This document shows positions 10,993-22,400 of a stretch of DNA of 64,000 bases, piece by piece (the first letter of the stretch is position 1; every line of letters begins with the position of its first letter). Origin of the DNA: Leptasterias polaris. Its lineage: Eukaryota > Echinodermata > Asteroidea > Forcipulatida > Asteriidae. The notes under the pieces were generated by a model. It was not told the origin of the DNA, searched no databases, and saw nothing but the letters and a program-made list of their open reading frames with translations. Made by a program: the position numbers and the translations under genes. The stretch is taken from the NCBI GenBank assembly GCA_037783415.1, contig JAZGTN010000098.1, positions 2,976,001-3,040,000 of the forward strand. Reading direction: 5' to 3'.

Positions 10993-11925
10993 AGGGAAGG
11001 TATAGACGATGTGACCTCTGACGTCACTCGAAAACCATAACATGATGCGCGCGCATGTCGCCGGGCAAAACCTTTGTGTACTTGACAGCCAGCTTGAAAG
11101 TACACGCAATCTTACCTAGCCTTTTGTCAAGGCCTTCGTGGCTTGAACAGCTTTGTAGAGCCGTGATCCCAAGCGACTGAAATGGGAGACCACGCACGCG
11201 AGTGGCGAAGCCACGAGGGCCTTTTCCAACTTGTTTGCGGTTTCTTATGTGTTTCTTTATAATCTCGACTTTTGCTACCCGAAACGGTAGCAAAAGTCCA
11301 AACCAATCAGAAGTGCATAACGCATGTTTCATACTTCATGAATAATTCATTAAAAAAACCGCAAACAAGTTGTAAAAGGCCCTCGTGGCTTCGCAACTCG
11401 CCTCGCGCGCTTGGTCTCTAGTTCCAGTCGCTCCACTGTTTACAAAGCTGTCCGAGCCACGATGGCCTTGGCAAAAGGCTAAATCTTACCATGACTACTC
11501 GTCTTTTTGCCCTGCGGAACATGTCTTGGACAGTGTTTTGTCAACAGAGGGCGGTTTAAATGTAAACAGAGGTCACATCGTCTATACGTTTGGTAATCAC
11601 TCTTAAAATTAATGGCAATAAAAACTTACTTAGAAGTACAGCAGCTCTCGATAGTATAAAGCATTTTGAGAATCATTTCACTTCGAAGTAACGAGGTTAT
11701 GGAAAAATATATCAGGTTTTATGCCCCAAAATTTGAATCTGAGAAACGTTTCTGTCTCAGACTGTGTATTCCTATAGGGAATATTCTTCCTGCGTGGACA
11801 TATTTCGCTCCGGTTTTTCGGCGATATCTCAAAAACGCGACCACCTTCTGAAGTGAAATTTTCACAGGTAGTTATGGGATTAAAACATTCGAACGGTTCC
11901 AAAAACCATTTAAAAAATATATATA
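10993..11925. mobile_element. TTAA-type element, rearranged, middle layer of nest
   Basis: It begins with AGGGAAGG after TTAA at 10989-10992. TATAGACGATGTGACCTCTG at 11001-11020 is inverted at about 11567-11586, and CGTTTGGTAATCAC follows at 11587. From 11600 to 11890 it matches the complement of 26290-26580 (GCGACCACCTTCTGAAGTG). The right terminus has been lost, so the end is approximate. Confidence 0.6.
11117..11481. mobile_element. Mutator-like foldback MITE, copy 1, exact 9-bp TSD
   Basis: The element runs from TAGCCTTTTGTCAAGGCC to GGCCTTGGCAAAAGGCTA. It is flanked by AATCTTACC at 11108-11116 and again at 11482-11490, a perfect 9-bp target duplication typical of Mutator-like elements. 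The inverted arms are over 100 bp (they include GCCACGAGGGCCTTTT and its complement), with a short unique centre containing GACTTTTGCTACC and its inverse. No transposase is present. Confidence 0.85.
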
Positions 11926-12144
11926 TTCTTTGCCATTAGCTCTATGAAGTTGGGCCCAGCATGGTCACCGTGCTGTAAAGCTCAGTACTATCACGCACAA
12001 TTTCTAACAATTAACATTTACAATTATAAATCCACATGAACTAACGGTAATTGCGGCACCAGCCTCGTTTTTCAGAATGCTGTCAATGTCAAACAAGACA
12101 CAGAGGAGACTAAAAACAAAAATGAGCGCACAGAACGGCTGTGT

Positions 12145-12402
12145 TTACTGAGTATATAGAGTGACATCTAAAGACCAGGCGTTTCCCAAGAAGGCATTTA
12201 ATCTTCCAAGATGTGCATCCCATTTTGACTTGAAGTGAGTGAATACGTGCATCTTGTCCGTGCCTGTTAAGTCCCTCGTAACACCGGTGTATTCTCGTCG
12301 TATTACAGGGACAGACACTGTATGGTATTTGAGAAAACCAGTGCCGTGGCCATCGATACCACGGTGATATGGATTTATCATTAACTTAACATTTGCACAC
12401 TC
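12145..12402 (-). CDS. Possible terminal exon, unknown protein
   Basis: On the minus strand an acceptor-like CCCAG precedes GAGTGTGCAAATG (12402 downward), and an open frame of 85 codons runs to a stop at 12145. The translation has ordinary protein composition (for example NPYHRGIDGHGTGFLKYH and KSKWDAHLGRLNAFLGNAW), with no repeats and no similarity I can name. The frame extends upstream to 12429 without a stop. It lies in the intron between the LDLa and EGF exons and has the same strand, so it could be an alternative last exon, a nested gene, a retrocopy, or chance. No polyadenylation signal was identified with confidence. Confidence 0.3.
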   Translation of the reverse strand, partial: ECANVKLMINPYHRGIDGHGTGFLKYHTVSVPVIRREYTGVTRDLTGTDKMHVFTHFKSKWDAHLGRLNAFLGNAWSLDVTLYTQ

Positions 12403-12429
12403 CTGGGTTGCTATGGTAACAGGGCACAC

Positions 12430-13600
12430 TACAAAGGACTAGCAAACAAGGCTTGCACTTCGTATAAACACAACTTTCAAGAGTTAATAATTTGACGTCC
12501 ATTAAACCAAAACTCCCCTTCAATGGCGATACTACTTTCATAGCATTTGGGCATGGTTTCGTCAAACTCATTTCTACATGTCCCGTTGTAGGCTATAATG
12601 TGCTTCAGAGGTTTTTTGAAAACGTTTCAAAAGCGGAGAAAAAAAAATCGACATCTATTTCTGAATGTACGACGAGATAAATTGAGTATAAACTCTAATT
12701 GTCCAGAAAACATTATAAGGTTTCTTCGGTTCAAAACTGAACCATTTTCACCGATGTTTTTTCTTTTAATATCCCAATATGCAGCGTTCAAACTGACCTA
12801 CAAATTGCTATAATTAAATATACAGATGAAAATGAACTAGAAATTTGGATGCAAACATTGTATAGGAGACCTACATCAGACCAACCATTCGTAATTGTCC
12901 TTACATATACACGATCCATGTGTGTGTTTTACTGTTTTCTAATTTATAACGACCTTGCATGTATTTTAAGTTAATCTTGCTGATATGAATTTCTTTTTCT
13001 TGCGGCCATTCCATTGATTGCTTGGAATATTCGATTTGTTAATAAAACCTTCATTTCAACTGAATTAATTCTTGATTTTCTACATTTACTTAGTGGACAA
13101 TTATTTTAATATCTTTTAAATAAATAAACTTCGGTGTAGGCCTTGCTCCAGATATAGATTTTGAATTGGTGGGTATAGGCCTACTGCCCCCTTTTTCCCG
13201 CTCTCCATTTGCATCCACTTGACTGCTGCTGTCGCACCAGTATACCTGTTTATGTGTGGTGTGATGTTATTATTTTAGCTTTTGAGAAAGACTCTGCTAT
13301 GGTCGAAACGTCAGGCCATTGCTATTTTTTGCAAGAAAAGACAAAGTCATAATCAAGATTACGCTGTTCGCAAAGAACTGATGGTACGTCTCGTACGGTT
13401 TGCAGTCTGGTTTGGTTAGGTTTATTTATAGATATCAAGAACCGAGGAACAAAATAAAGCTTTGCAATTCATTAAAAATATCTACAAAATGAGAACTCGA
13501 AATATCGTACTTGCTAATGGAGTCAATCCCTTGAAGGGTTGCCTTCACGTAAATACCTATCAACTGATTAATTTTCTGACCAGTTTTCTGATGACCGTTT
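12430..13600. other. Non-coding, contains motif copy 2
   Basis: AT-rich. A GAGAAAGACTCTGCTATGG motif lies at 13279-13317. No supported exons. Confidence 0.5.
13279..13317 (+). repeat. GACTC-loop-GGTC-GAAACGTC motif, copy 2
   Basis: TTTTGAGAAAGACTCTGCTA is followed by TGGTCGAAACGTCAGGCC. The upstream words (CTGCTGCTGTCGCACC and GTGTGGTGTGATG) also resemble those before the copy at 57013, so the motif is part of a longer dispersed element. Confidence 0.7.
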
Positions 13601-13831
13601 TATAGATAGTTCCCAGTAGACGCCATCTTTACGGGCAAATCGCATTTTGGCTTGCAGGCGCGTCAAGCGCTCAAATTATTAACGCAGCCGCGTCGTTCAC
13701 TAACCAATCATGCAATGAGTTTGGTGAAATGTGCGCGTGCTGCACGCCGTTCAAACGCGTAACGCATGACTGTGTGTTCCAAATTGCCCGTAAAGATGGC
13801 CGATTTACGTCATATTGCAACCTATCTATAG
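13601..13831. mobile_element. MITE with ATAGATAG / GCCATCTTTACGGGCAA inverted ends
   Basis: TATAGATAG at 13601 and GCCATCTTTACGGGCAA at 13622-13638 are both mirrored, at CTATCTATA (13823-13831) and TTGCCCGTAAAGATGGC. The ends are imperfect and the interior is GC-rich. The short ORFs crossing it are not supported. Confidence 0.6.
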
Positions 13832-14127
13832 CATTGTATCTTCTGATTATTTCACTTGGAGACAATTTTCAAGTCATGAACAGTAGAATTACATGGGATG
13901 AAGCTGAACTCACTAAACATAGGCTAAATCAGATTGAACACAATCTGACAAAAGTGATCGGTCACCTACACTCACGTGCTGCCCAGGGCCACCTCACTCT
14001 GTGGACCGAACCTGAGTCAACAAGCCACTGCCACGGTATTGGGGGTTCCTAGACACACAGCCCGCGACTTTACATTAATGATGCTTGCGTCTCACTCTGC
14101 GGTATCACACGCTTATGGGAATCTTAA

Positions 14128-14619
14128 AGGCAGTGTATACTTTTGGTAATACTCCACAACTTAATAACCATAAAAACTTACATGGTAATAAGCACTGGAG
14201 AGCTATTGATATTAAAAAATACATTGTTAGAAACGACCCCTTTAAGTTTTCGGCGAGAAGAGGTTATTTTCACCCCAAAATTTGAATCTGAGAAAGGCTT
14301 CTGAAAGCACACATTTCTAAGCAACAATGGTATACTTTACTCTCATTATTTTCTTGCAACTTCGATCACCAATTGAGCCCAAATTTCCACAGTTTTGTTA
14401 TTTTATGCATATATTGGGATACATAAAGTGAGGATTCTGGGGTCGATTTCACAAAGCACTAAGATTCATCTTAAGATGAGTTATCAGTATTACCATAGTG
14501 ATTTGTATTGTGACATCACTCTTTGCTAAGCAACTGCGATGGATTTGCAGTTACGATCAATCTTAACTCTTTGTGAAATCGAGCCCTGGTCTCTGACAAT
14601 ACAAAAGTATACTCTGCCT
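14128..14619. mobile_element. TTAA-type element with nested insertion
   Basis: TTAA (14124-14127), then AGGCAGTGTATACTTTTGG at the left; AAAAGTATACTCTGCCT then TTAA (14620-14623) at the right. The inner sequence CTTGCAACTTCGATCACC matches the copies at 52478 and 61110. A smaller palindromic element is inserted at 14440-14586. Confidence 0.85.
14440..14586. mobile_element. Short palindromic element inserted in the TTAA-type element
   Basis: Ends are GGGTCGATTTCACAAAG and CTTTGTGAAATCGAGCCC. The host sequence resumes as TGGTCTCTGAC, which is contiguous in other family copies (CTGGTCTTTGA), so the insert boundary is clear. Confidence 0.8.
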
Positions 14620-14623
14620 TTAA

Positions 14624-16158
14624 AGACAGCTTCATAAGATTGTAACTGTGTGTGAGGACTGAGGTTGTAACAACAGCAAACCCGTGGTTTTGCCAAATTG
14701 TCTCAATAGATGTTGTTGGTTGGTGATTTTGAGAGAGCGTTTGTACTGAAGTACGGAACAATCAGCGAGTAGTGCATATACTGAATATAATGTACATGCA
14801 GGGCCACAGGTGAAAACCAGTCTTAACTATTTGAGCGTACTCCGGGTAAAGATATTTTAAAAATAAAATAAATACATAAATCAAAAGGAAATAACATTTT
14901 GTGTCTATATGCAAGAATAAATATCACTCTGAAAAAAAAAAAAAACCTTATAAGTACAGAAACTCCCAGCGGCATAATGCCTTCAAATCTCTCAAATTGT
15001 TGCTGTTTGGAATTACTCATTATCATTTTCAGGAGTTAATCGTGCAAAAAAAGTAATCATTGAGTAGTGATTAAAACATAAATTTGCAAATACAGTGAAT
15101 CTTTATATTCTACTTGTAAAATATCTATCCAACCATATTCATTTCAAAAGAAACGCTTTTTATAGCCCGAAGCGCCCAATCCGACGGCAACGTGCTCCTT
15201 TAACATGGTAATTTATACTGACTGATCATTTCCCACTTTTCCCAACAAAGGAGCTTTTAATGCTCGAGGTTGGTATCCGATCTCAACCTCCATTTCCTTA
15301 TCCGTGGTTATGGCTAAGTCACTTCATACACAGAACCAGCTGCCGTAATTTCACCCGCATACAATCTTGCTCAATACAGGGGATATTAGTGTCAGAAATG
15401 GGATCAACCGGAGAATCCGGCACGGAAACGTTTCCGCAAGAAGGGAGTTGCCATTTTTCTTCTTTTACTTTCGATAATGAATACCTTCTTTATCATAATA
15501 TTTCAAATAGTATGTGGTAATTGTAATAACTGTGCAACACCCCTGAACTTAATTTACGAGGGTTCTGTTTAGCACCAGGTTTAAAGGTATGTCAAATTTT
15601 TGTGTTTCAATTTGTGTCAATTTTGTATTTAAAACTCTCGGTTCAGTGTTTCGCTTGATCAGTCGACGGGTCGATACTATACCAAGAATCCATTTATGCC
15701 AAGGGTGTATACGTAGAACCTTTTAAATCTTCAACTCTTTGTAGTGAAGGAAGATCAATGAAAAGCCCTGAAATCGGACAAATTCCTGACAAATCTGGTC
15801 CTTTGACTGGCCCTGATATTGGGAAGATAGTGTTAAAATCCAGCTTAGTCCGGATCGATTTCGAATTCAGGATATCAGATTTTACACCAAGATCGGTTCT
15901 TGAGCTCATTCCGAGTAAACAAACTGAAACATGCGGAAAATGTCAAATGCTTGAATTTAAAAACATCTTCTAATGGTTTATGGAACGTATTGATGCTTGG
16001 CCTTTATGTGATGCATTCATGGAATTTGCCTAAAAGCTAAGAGTTTGAAGTTATACATAGTCTGGTGTATATTTTGCTGAAAGCTATACTGCCGTCTTGT
16101 CAAGCAACTGATTTAACCTCCAGAGACAGGGAGAGAAACTATCGTCAGTACCATTTTA
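14624..16158. other. Non-coding stretch, nothing recognised
   Basis: Contains an A-run at about 14931-14944. Short overlapping ORFs on both strands (15694-15973) have no domain signature. Confidence 0.5.
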
Positions 16159-16460
16159 GGGGGGGGGGGGGGGGGGTAGGCGATAATGACGCATTTGGAT
16201 TGCATTCAGTCAGAAATGTAGCCTTTTGTCAAGGCCATCGTGGCTTGGACAGCTTTGTAAACAGTGGAGCGACTGGAACAAGAGACCACGCGCGCGAGCC
16301 GAGTGGCGAAGCCACGAGGGCCTTTTCCAACTTGTTTGCGGTTTTTTAAATGAATTATTCATGAATTATGAAACGTGCGTTATGCACTTCTGATTGGTTT
16401 GGACTTTTGCTACCGTTTCGGGTAGCAAAAGTCGAGATTATAAAGAAACACATAAGAAAC

Positions 16461-17307
16461 TATGGTGGCCCTGAAGGGACATCGCATATCGCATACGTGT
16501 GCGCACACGTATGCAATGTCGTGAAACAATTCGCGAATATGTGCGCACACGTATGCAATGTCGTGAAACAAATCGCGAATATGTGCGCACACGTATGCAA
16601 TGTCGTGAAACAATTCGCGAATGTGTGCGCACACGGTATGCAATGTCGTGAAACAAATCGCGAATGTGTGCGCACACGAGTGCGAATATATTTGCGATGT
16701 CGTGAACGTTTATTGCATACCAAGTTGCATACCTTTGGGATGATGTCATAGTTGCAGACAATTTGTTAGTGACCTAGGGAGTGCGTGGCGCTACAGTCAG
16801 GCTCCTGTAAGCATGGCTATACAATAATGTGTACCCAGGAACTTGGCACCAGGCCAAGTTTCGCCAACATGTACTACAGCATAAGCTATCTACCTACAGC
16901 CTACTAATAAGTACTTGTGCTATTACAATCAAGGTCGAAGAGTACGCACGCGCGAGGGTATTTTACGGTCAAACACGCCCATTTTATGTTAATAGCCCAC
17001 GTTCGTCCTGGGAAAAAAAGAAATACGCCACCCGCCTCGCTTGCCTCACAACAATGACTACCGCTAATCTCACTGTAGGCAAGAAACCCCCCAGATCATT
17101 AGACATTTTATTCAAAGGTATGCAACTTGGTATGCAATAAACGTTCACGACATCGCAAATAATATATTCGCAGACGTGTGCGCACATATTCGCGAATTGT
17201 TTCACGACATTGCATACGTGTGCGCATATATTCGCGAATTGTTTCACGACATTGCATACGTATGCGCACACGTTTGCGATATGCGATGTCCCTTCAGGGC
17301 CACCATA
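16461..17307. mobile_element. TATGGTGGCCCTG element with 42-bp subterminal repeats
   Basis: Inverted ends are TATGGTGGCCCTGAAGGGAC and GTCCCTTCAGGGCCACCATA. AGAAAC occurs on both sides (16455-16460 and 17308-17313). Counting ambiguous ATA bases, the target duplication could be up to 9 bp (ATAAGAAAC). Each arm carries inverted arrays of a 42-bp unit. The centre (about 16700-17130) holds only short chance ORFs. Confidence 0.8.
16508..16665. repeat. 42-bp subterminal tandem repeat, left arm (about 4 units)
   Basis: Units start at 16508, 16550, 16592 and about 16635, each containing GCAATGTCGTGAAACAA and TCGCGAAT, then GTGCGCACACG. About two inverted units lie at 17188-17270. The unit length is a multiple of three, so long chance frames arise on both strands. 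Confidence 0.9.
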
Positions 17308-17761
17308 AGAAACCGCAAACAAGTTGGAAAAGGCCCTCGTGGCTTCGCCACTCGCGTGCGTGGTCTCCCATTTCAGTCGCTTGGGATCGCCCGCTCTACA
17401 AAGCTGTTCAAGCCACGAAGGCCTTGACAAAAGGCTATCAGAAATGAGGCCGTGAATGACACGTGTGCGTGCTACAGAAAGATGACTCTCTCCACCTAAC
17501 AAAAAAAGAACTCATAAAGACTAATAACATACAAATGGACGGTCAAATGACATCTGTAAATGCTTACAACTGCAGCAAGGCATGCATGGACCGACTATAT
17601 TCCGTACTCGACCTAGATTTGAGGTTGGTTTTGGGCCATATATTATGCAGTAAGTGGAATATAAATGAAGCAAGATATGCACCATCGAAAATATCAATAC
17701 AAGCATGAACGAATGAAACTATAGCTACAACTTGATCTCCATGTAAAAACATCCAAGCTTT

Positions 17762-18194
17762 TAGGCCTAAAAAATAATGTTGTTATGTTGGCGTAACGGG
17801 CAAGAAAAATATATACTATGAGTTTTTATTTTATTTTCTAGGTATAGGATAGAATAAAATATGACATTCCAGCAATATAAACCTTCGGTGTTCAAATGGC
17901 CTAGATTTTGGGAAATCTTTCCCACCATCAAACACTTGTCGCAGACTGGTTGAACGAGACAGTACATGTACTAAACTTATATCAGCCAGCGAAGATCTTC
18001 TGCATGTTGTGCAAAACATTGTGCACTCCAAAGTCGAACAGAGAGAAACGGTTTCAAACGTATTTATATTAAAGTGATTTCTATAGACTTTAATTAGTAA
18101 ATTTCTTCCCTTGAAAAAAATAAAAATATCCAGGGTAGGCCCCTGTTTTAGGGTAGGTCGGGTTACGCCAACATAACAATTTTGTTGTAGGCCT
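17762..18194. mobile_element. MITE with TTGTTATGTTGGCGTAAC inverted ends
   Basis: TAGGCCTAAA...TGTTATGTTGGCGTAAC on the left (17762-17796) is mirrored by GTTACGCCAACATAACAA...GTAGGCC on the right (18162-18194). The interior is AT-rich and non-coding. Confidence 0.75.
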
Positions 18195-18243
18195 TAGTTA
18201 GCATTCCACACTCAGCATATGGCATATCTTACGTCTCTAGCTA

Positions 18244-18450
18244 GGGCCCAATATCATATAAATGCTGAAGCAACACATATTGGTTAAAATTCTTCTGCAG
18301 GAGACCAGTTACATTTTATGCATGTAAAACGGTATTTTAACTGGTAAACTTATATTCTGGAAACATTATTTTGTGGTGTGCTTGGCGATTTGTTAATGCT
18401 TAAAAAAAGCTCTGTGAAATTGGGCAAAAAAGCTCTGCGAAATTGGGCCC
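18244..18450. mobile_element. GGGCCCAATTTC-type MITE, copy 3 (diverged)
   Basis: Left end GGGCCCAATATCATATAAATG, right end GCTCTGCGAAATTGGGCCC. The right end is partly duplicated (AGCTCTGTGAAATTGGGC immediately before). Confidence 0.75.
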
Positions 18451-18539
18451 ACTTGCACAAATCACATCGCATCCCGAATTCATAATTTTGTAGAAATGAA
18501 TTTATAAAAGAAAAAGGGATAAAATGCAGTTTTACTTAC

Positions 18540-18674
18540 CCTGATCTGCGCATGTGGTTGGGTCCTCATCGTCCCCTTTCTGACAGTTATAAACGCCATC
18601 ACACTGTCTTGCCTTGGAAATGCAAACCCCATTTGTACATTTGAGATACGTAGTCGGGCAACCACCTGAAGAAT
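18540..18674 (-). CDS. Internal exon encoding an LDL-receptor class A module
   Basis: A 135-bp exon on the minus strand, from the acceptor TTGACAG (682-675 of the 18 kb block) to the donor GTAAGT (18539-18534), phase 1 at both ends. The translation has six cysteines in LDLa order: C-PTTYLK-C-TNGV-C-ISKARQ-C-DGVYN-C-QKGDDEDPTT-C. The acidic cluster after the fifth cysteine corresponds to the calcium cage of LDLa modules. The usual C-x-D-G-S-D-E is replaced by QKGDDED, so the cage is slightly atypical. LDLa modules are extracellular ligand-binding units. Phase joins cleanly to the CUB exon at 45486-45686 and to the EGF exon at 446-559. Confidence 0.9.
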
Positions 18675-19097
18675 CTGTCAATACGAGAAAATAATGATCA
18701 TAAAAAAATGTTGCTCCCTATAATGTTTTTTAATCTCCTTTTAATCACGTTTTCTTGTTTTGCTTTGCTTGTGGCTCTTGTCTTTTTATCCTGTCTCCTG
18801 AAGTCAAGTTTGCTTCACATTTTGTATTTTGTTTTTTGTATATAACTTGATAGTAGAGGATTTTATTGGGTCTGACACGTCTATGATGACAGGTTTTTCT
18901 AACTGTTGTCTTGACCCGGACAATTTTAAATGTATATATGTACTTTTGTCCGAAGATTTGAAATAAATAATAAACAGAGTATACAAAAGCACAAACTTTA
19001 CTGAAAGGTATGTGTAAAAATATTGGAATGTTGCATTTGTTAATGTTTGCGTTTAAAGCATTTCATTTGCATTTTAATAAGTTATGATTAAAGAAAA

Positions 19098-19435
19098 TCT
19101 CGGCAGGTTCCATTGCTAGAAATAAAGAACTAAGTTCCCTTTTCCTTTTTTGACCGGATTCGTTACAAGTAGATGTTATGTTTTGGAGAGGCTGATTAAC
19201 AATGTTTAACATATAACCAGTTTCTTTCATACATCGTCAAGCAACTCGTAAAAACTCAGCAGGTTCCATTGCTAATAAGAATACACACATGAATAAAGAA
19301 CTAAGTTCCCTTTTCCTTTTCTAACCAAATCCGTTACAAGTAGATGCTTGGTTTTTATAGAGTTTGAATATTAACAATGTGTAACATATATAACCAGTTT
19401 CTTTTTCGCCGTAAAACAACTCGTATATTTCAACA
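19098..19435. repeat. Imperfect tandem duplication, about 170 bp x 2
   Basis: CAGGTTCCATTGCTA, TAAAGAACTAAGTTCCC, CGTTACAAGTAGATG and ATATAACCAGTTTCTTT occur in the same order in both halves (from 19103 and from 19259). Confidence 0.8.
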
Positions 19436-19440
19436 GACTG

Positions 19441-22400
19441 CTCTTTTACGCTCGAAGACGACGAAATCACGGCCAACAGTCATTACAGGCCAAAAGCGAG
19501 ACGTGATTTATCACGGGGTAGAAGTAGTAATGGCGGATATTGTCTCCGTCTCTGGCAAACAAGCAATATAATGAAAAGGTAATGACAGTCCGTCCTAAGT
19601 GCAATCTATGAACTGATGTAATTTACAAGTAGAGTTTAGATTCAGACACACCTCAATGACGCAGCATCTTCTGGTGCTAAAAGACGAGGTACTTCGAGCT
19701 GTATTCTCGGGAGATTTGGTGGGTATAAGGAAACCTGACCACGAGGAATTAAAGAGCCGCATGAGATTATAATGTCGTGTGGTAACGAGATTCAGGGCGG
19801 CTACACCCGAGTATACGATGAGGCTGTCACTGCAAGTCAATCTTTACCATGATTCATTGCTGAGAGAGAGTCTCAGTGATAAAGTCAAAATGTCTACAAC
19901 AAATTATGAGCATTCAATGGATATAGGCAATTAGGGTAGGATACAACACAACATTTTGGAAGAGCACTCACATAAAATGTTTGTTTTCAAGACAGAAATC
20001 ATTATAAAATTGTGATATGAATGTATAAATAATAAGACATTGCAGAGGTCATGTTGTTTGCTTAAGGAGTAATCACGGCGGCCCAAGCCTCTATAGTCCT
20101 TCGGGATTTGTTTGCATTCAACACTAATCTCCTCTTATAGTGAACAAACAGTTGCTTAAAATTTGAAGATTTATGCATCCCTTCATATACTTGACATTCA
20201 TAAACAAAACATTCACTCTTTATGGTCAGCATAAATTTATTGAGCCCTCTCGTGTGCTTTTCTTGTCTGACCAAAATGTATTTTTGGGCTCATTCTATAA
20301 CTTAAACATGCAATTTAAAGGGCAATTATGAGATGAACCGGCAAGTTATCTGAATTATTTTCTTCTATCCGTCTTTTCGTTTATGACAAAAAATAAAAAT
20401 TAAAAGAGAGAGAGAGAGAGAACAAGAAGATGAAGGTGCAATGGACAGCATTAGTAGAACCCCATGGGGTGATTAAAAGAACTATTACAGCATAAAGAGT
20501 TATACAATCGTATAAATCGAAAGCCATTACAGGTATACTGCCTGGTTGCAGCGAGAGAAAAACCCAGTCTTCCAAACCATTTAAATATTTAAAGTCTCCA
20601 ATTACAAAATCTGCATCCCAAAAGACATGCGAGCTGATCTCCGCACTATCTTTGTGTAAACTCAGGTCATTGCCCAGCAGTGTACATTGCTTGTTTGAAG
20701 ATTCAATGTATTGTTGTTGGTGTCATTGTTTGTCGTCGTCGTCGTCGCGCCCGTTGTTTGTTGTTGTTGTTTGATGTAGTTTGTTGGTGTTTCTGCTGCT
20801 GTTGTTGTTGTTTTTGTTGCTGTAGTAGTATAGTAGTAGTAGAAGTAGTGGTCTGTTGTAAACAGTTGTTGCTGCTGCTGCTGTCGCCGTCCTTGTCCCT
20901 GTCTTTGTCATTGACGTTGACGTTGTTGTTTTTGATGTGATTCGAATTTGTTGTTGTTGTTTGGCATGAATTTTTTAAATAAAAACAACCAAAACTGTTA
21001 ATGCTTTGTCAAAGATTTTGTGCAAGTTCATATCAATTTTCTTTAGTCCAAAGATGATTTTCAAATGCTAATTTAATCGTCTTATTGAAAGAAGTTCTCT
21101 GTTATATGAACTTTGTAATGGGTACATAATGTCTCAACGGGCTGGCACTTTCTCCATGCACACACACAACTGGTTTTTTTTTGTCCAACAAACACGCTCC
21201 TCTCGACGCTCACAGATGCAACAGTTTGTGTTCTGTGTCCATTTTCCCCGGAGATTCCGCTTATATTTACGGACCTCTTCTCAGCACAACGCCATGATAA
21301 AGACCCCAAATTGGGTCAGCCTTCAGCTGCCCAATTATTAAATACTTTCGGAAATTGAAATGTAAGTAGATATGCTATGAGTGTTTGCCTACGGTAAACA
21401 TCCAGCTATTATTTCAATAATTACTGGAAACACGAGCCCCGTGGCTTCTCTTTTGGAGATAAATTTGCTCAGCGTTGGTAACATTTACCCTCAATCAGTT
21501 TTTTTGACACAGCTTCCGTTCCCCTAAAAAAGGTTCCCAATTTTAAAATTATAAAACATAGGCCTAGCGCAGTTTATTCAAACTATTATTTCAATGACTT
21601 GATGAGAGATCATTTTTGAAAGGAGTGAGTTTATCATGCGTACAGGTTCACTGTACGTTTGTTCTATGACTATCAAATTTGAAGTCGATACAACTTAGAA
21701 GCTATTAATCAACAACAACGTACCTTTTGAACCCATCATGTGTCTTTTTCTTGTTCGGAATCTATCCACGAAAGCGATACACCACTATCACTCAAAGAAT
21801 CATCACTTTCTATAAATCCAAAACAGGTGGCGTTAAAACCCACCGCTCTAAAACATCTCAACCAAACGCATCAAAGAGCAGTGCCACGTTGACACATGAA
21901 GTACAGTCTGGCAGATGAAACCTTCCTTTCTTCAACAGCGGAGGCGACAAATTATCATAGGGAATTTCATCTGCGGTGCCAAGCTCTCTCTCTCTCTCTA
22001 TCTCTTGAGGCAACGACCAAGACAGGGTTTTTATCCTCTTCAAGATGCGTCCCATTCAAATCTGTCTACAGTTCAACATCACTGAGTGTGTGGCCAGGAA
22101 GCTGCACTGCACGTCACCGCATGTTGTTTAGGTTCGCCAGAGTACCTTCCGGCACCTGTTTCTATACCTCATGGGACACCATCTTAACAAGACGAGAAAC
22201 AAAATGTTCGGCTGGATACAGTTTCAGGCGATGGGACAGGATGAGCCGGAGGGGGGTTCGGGTGGGATTGTTTGTTACCCAACAAGTTGTCCGACAAATG
22301 ACCCTTTCAAGTCCATGATTAATGAGCAAAGGAACGGTTTTTTTGTATCATCAGTTCACATCTTTTAACACTCTCTAATTTAATTTGAAATGGGTCTTCA

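Larger units (their letters stand above)
10829..11957. mobile_element. GGGCCCAATTTC-type MITE, copy 2, interrupted by nested elements
   Basis: The left end GGGCCCAATTTCATAGAGCT is at 10829 and the right end AGCTCTATGAAGTTGGGCCC finishes at 11957. The interior is split by a TTAA-type element from 10993, which is itself split by a Mutator-like element at 11117-11481. This is the outermost layer of a three-level nest. Confidence 0.8.
16219..17437. mobile_element. Mutator-like foldback MITE, copy 2, exact 9-bp TSD, interrupted
   Basis: Ends are TAGCCTTTTGTCAAGGCC and GGCCTTGACAAAAGGCTA. The perfect 9-bp duplication TCAGAAATG lies at 16210-16218 and 17438-17446. Its centre (GGACTTTTGCTACCG...) is in the opposite orientation to copy 1. 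A second element at 16461-17307 interrupts it. A run of 18 G lies upstream at 16159-16176. Confidence 0.85.

Noticed and set aside
16368..17502. Overlapping ORFs of 80-170 codons with repeated CAHVCNVVKQ-like segments
   Set aside because: They are translations of 42-bp subterminal repeats in a nested MITE, open on both strands because the unit is a multiple of three.
20680..20940. Cys-rich protein-coding exon on the plus strand
   Set aside because: The cysteines come from TGT/TGC triplet repeats; there is no spacing pattern of a known module.
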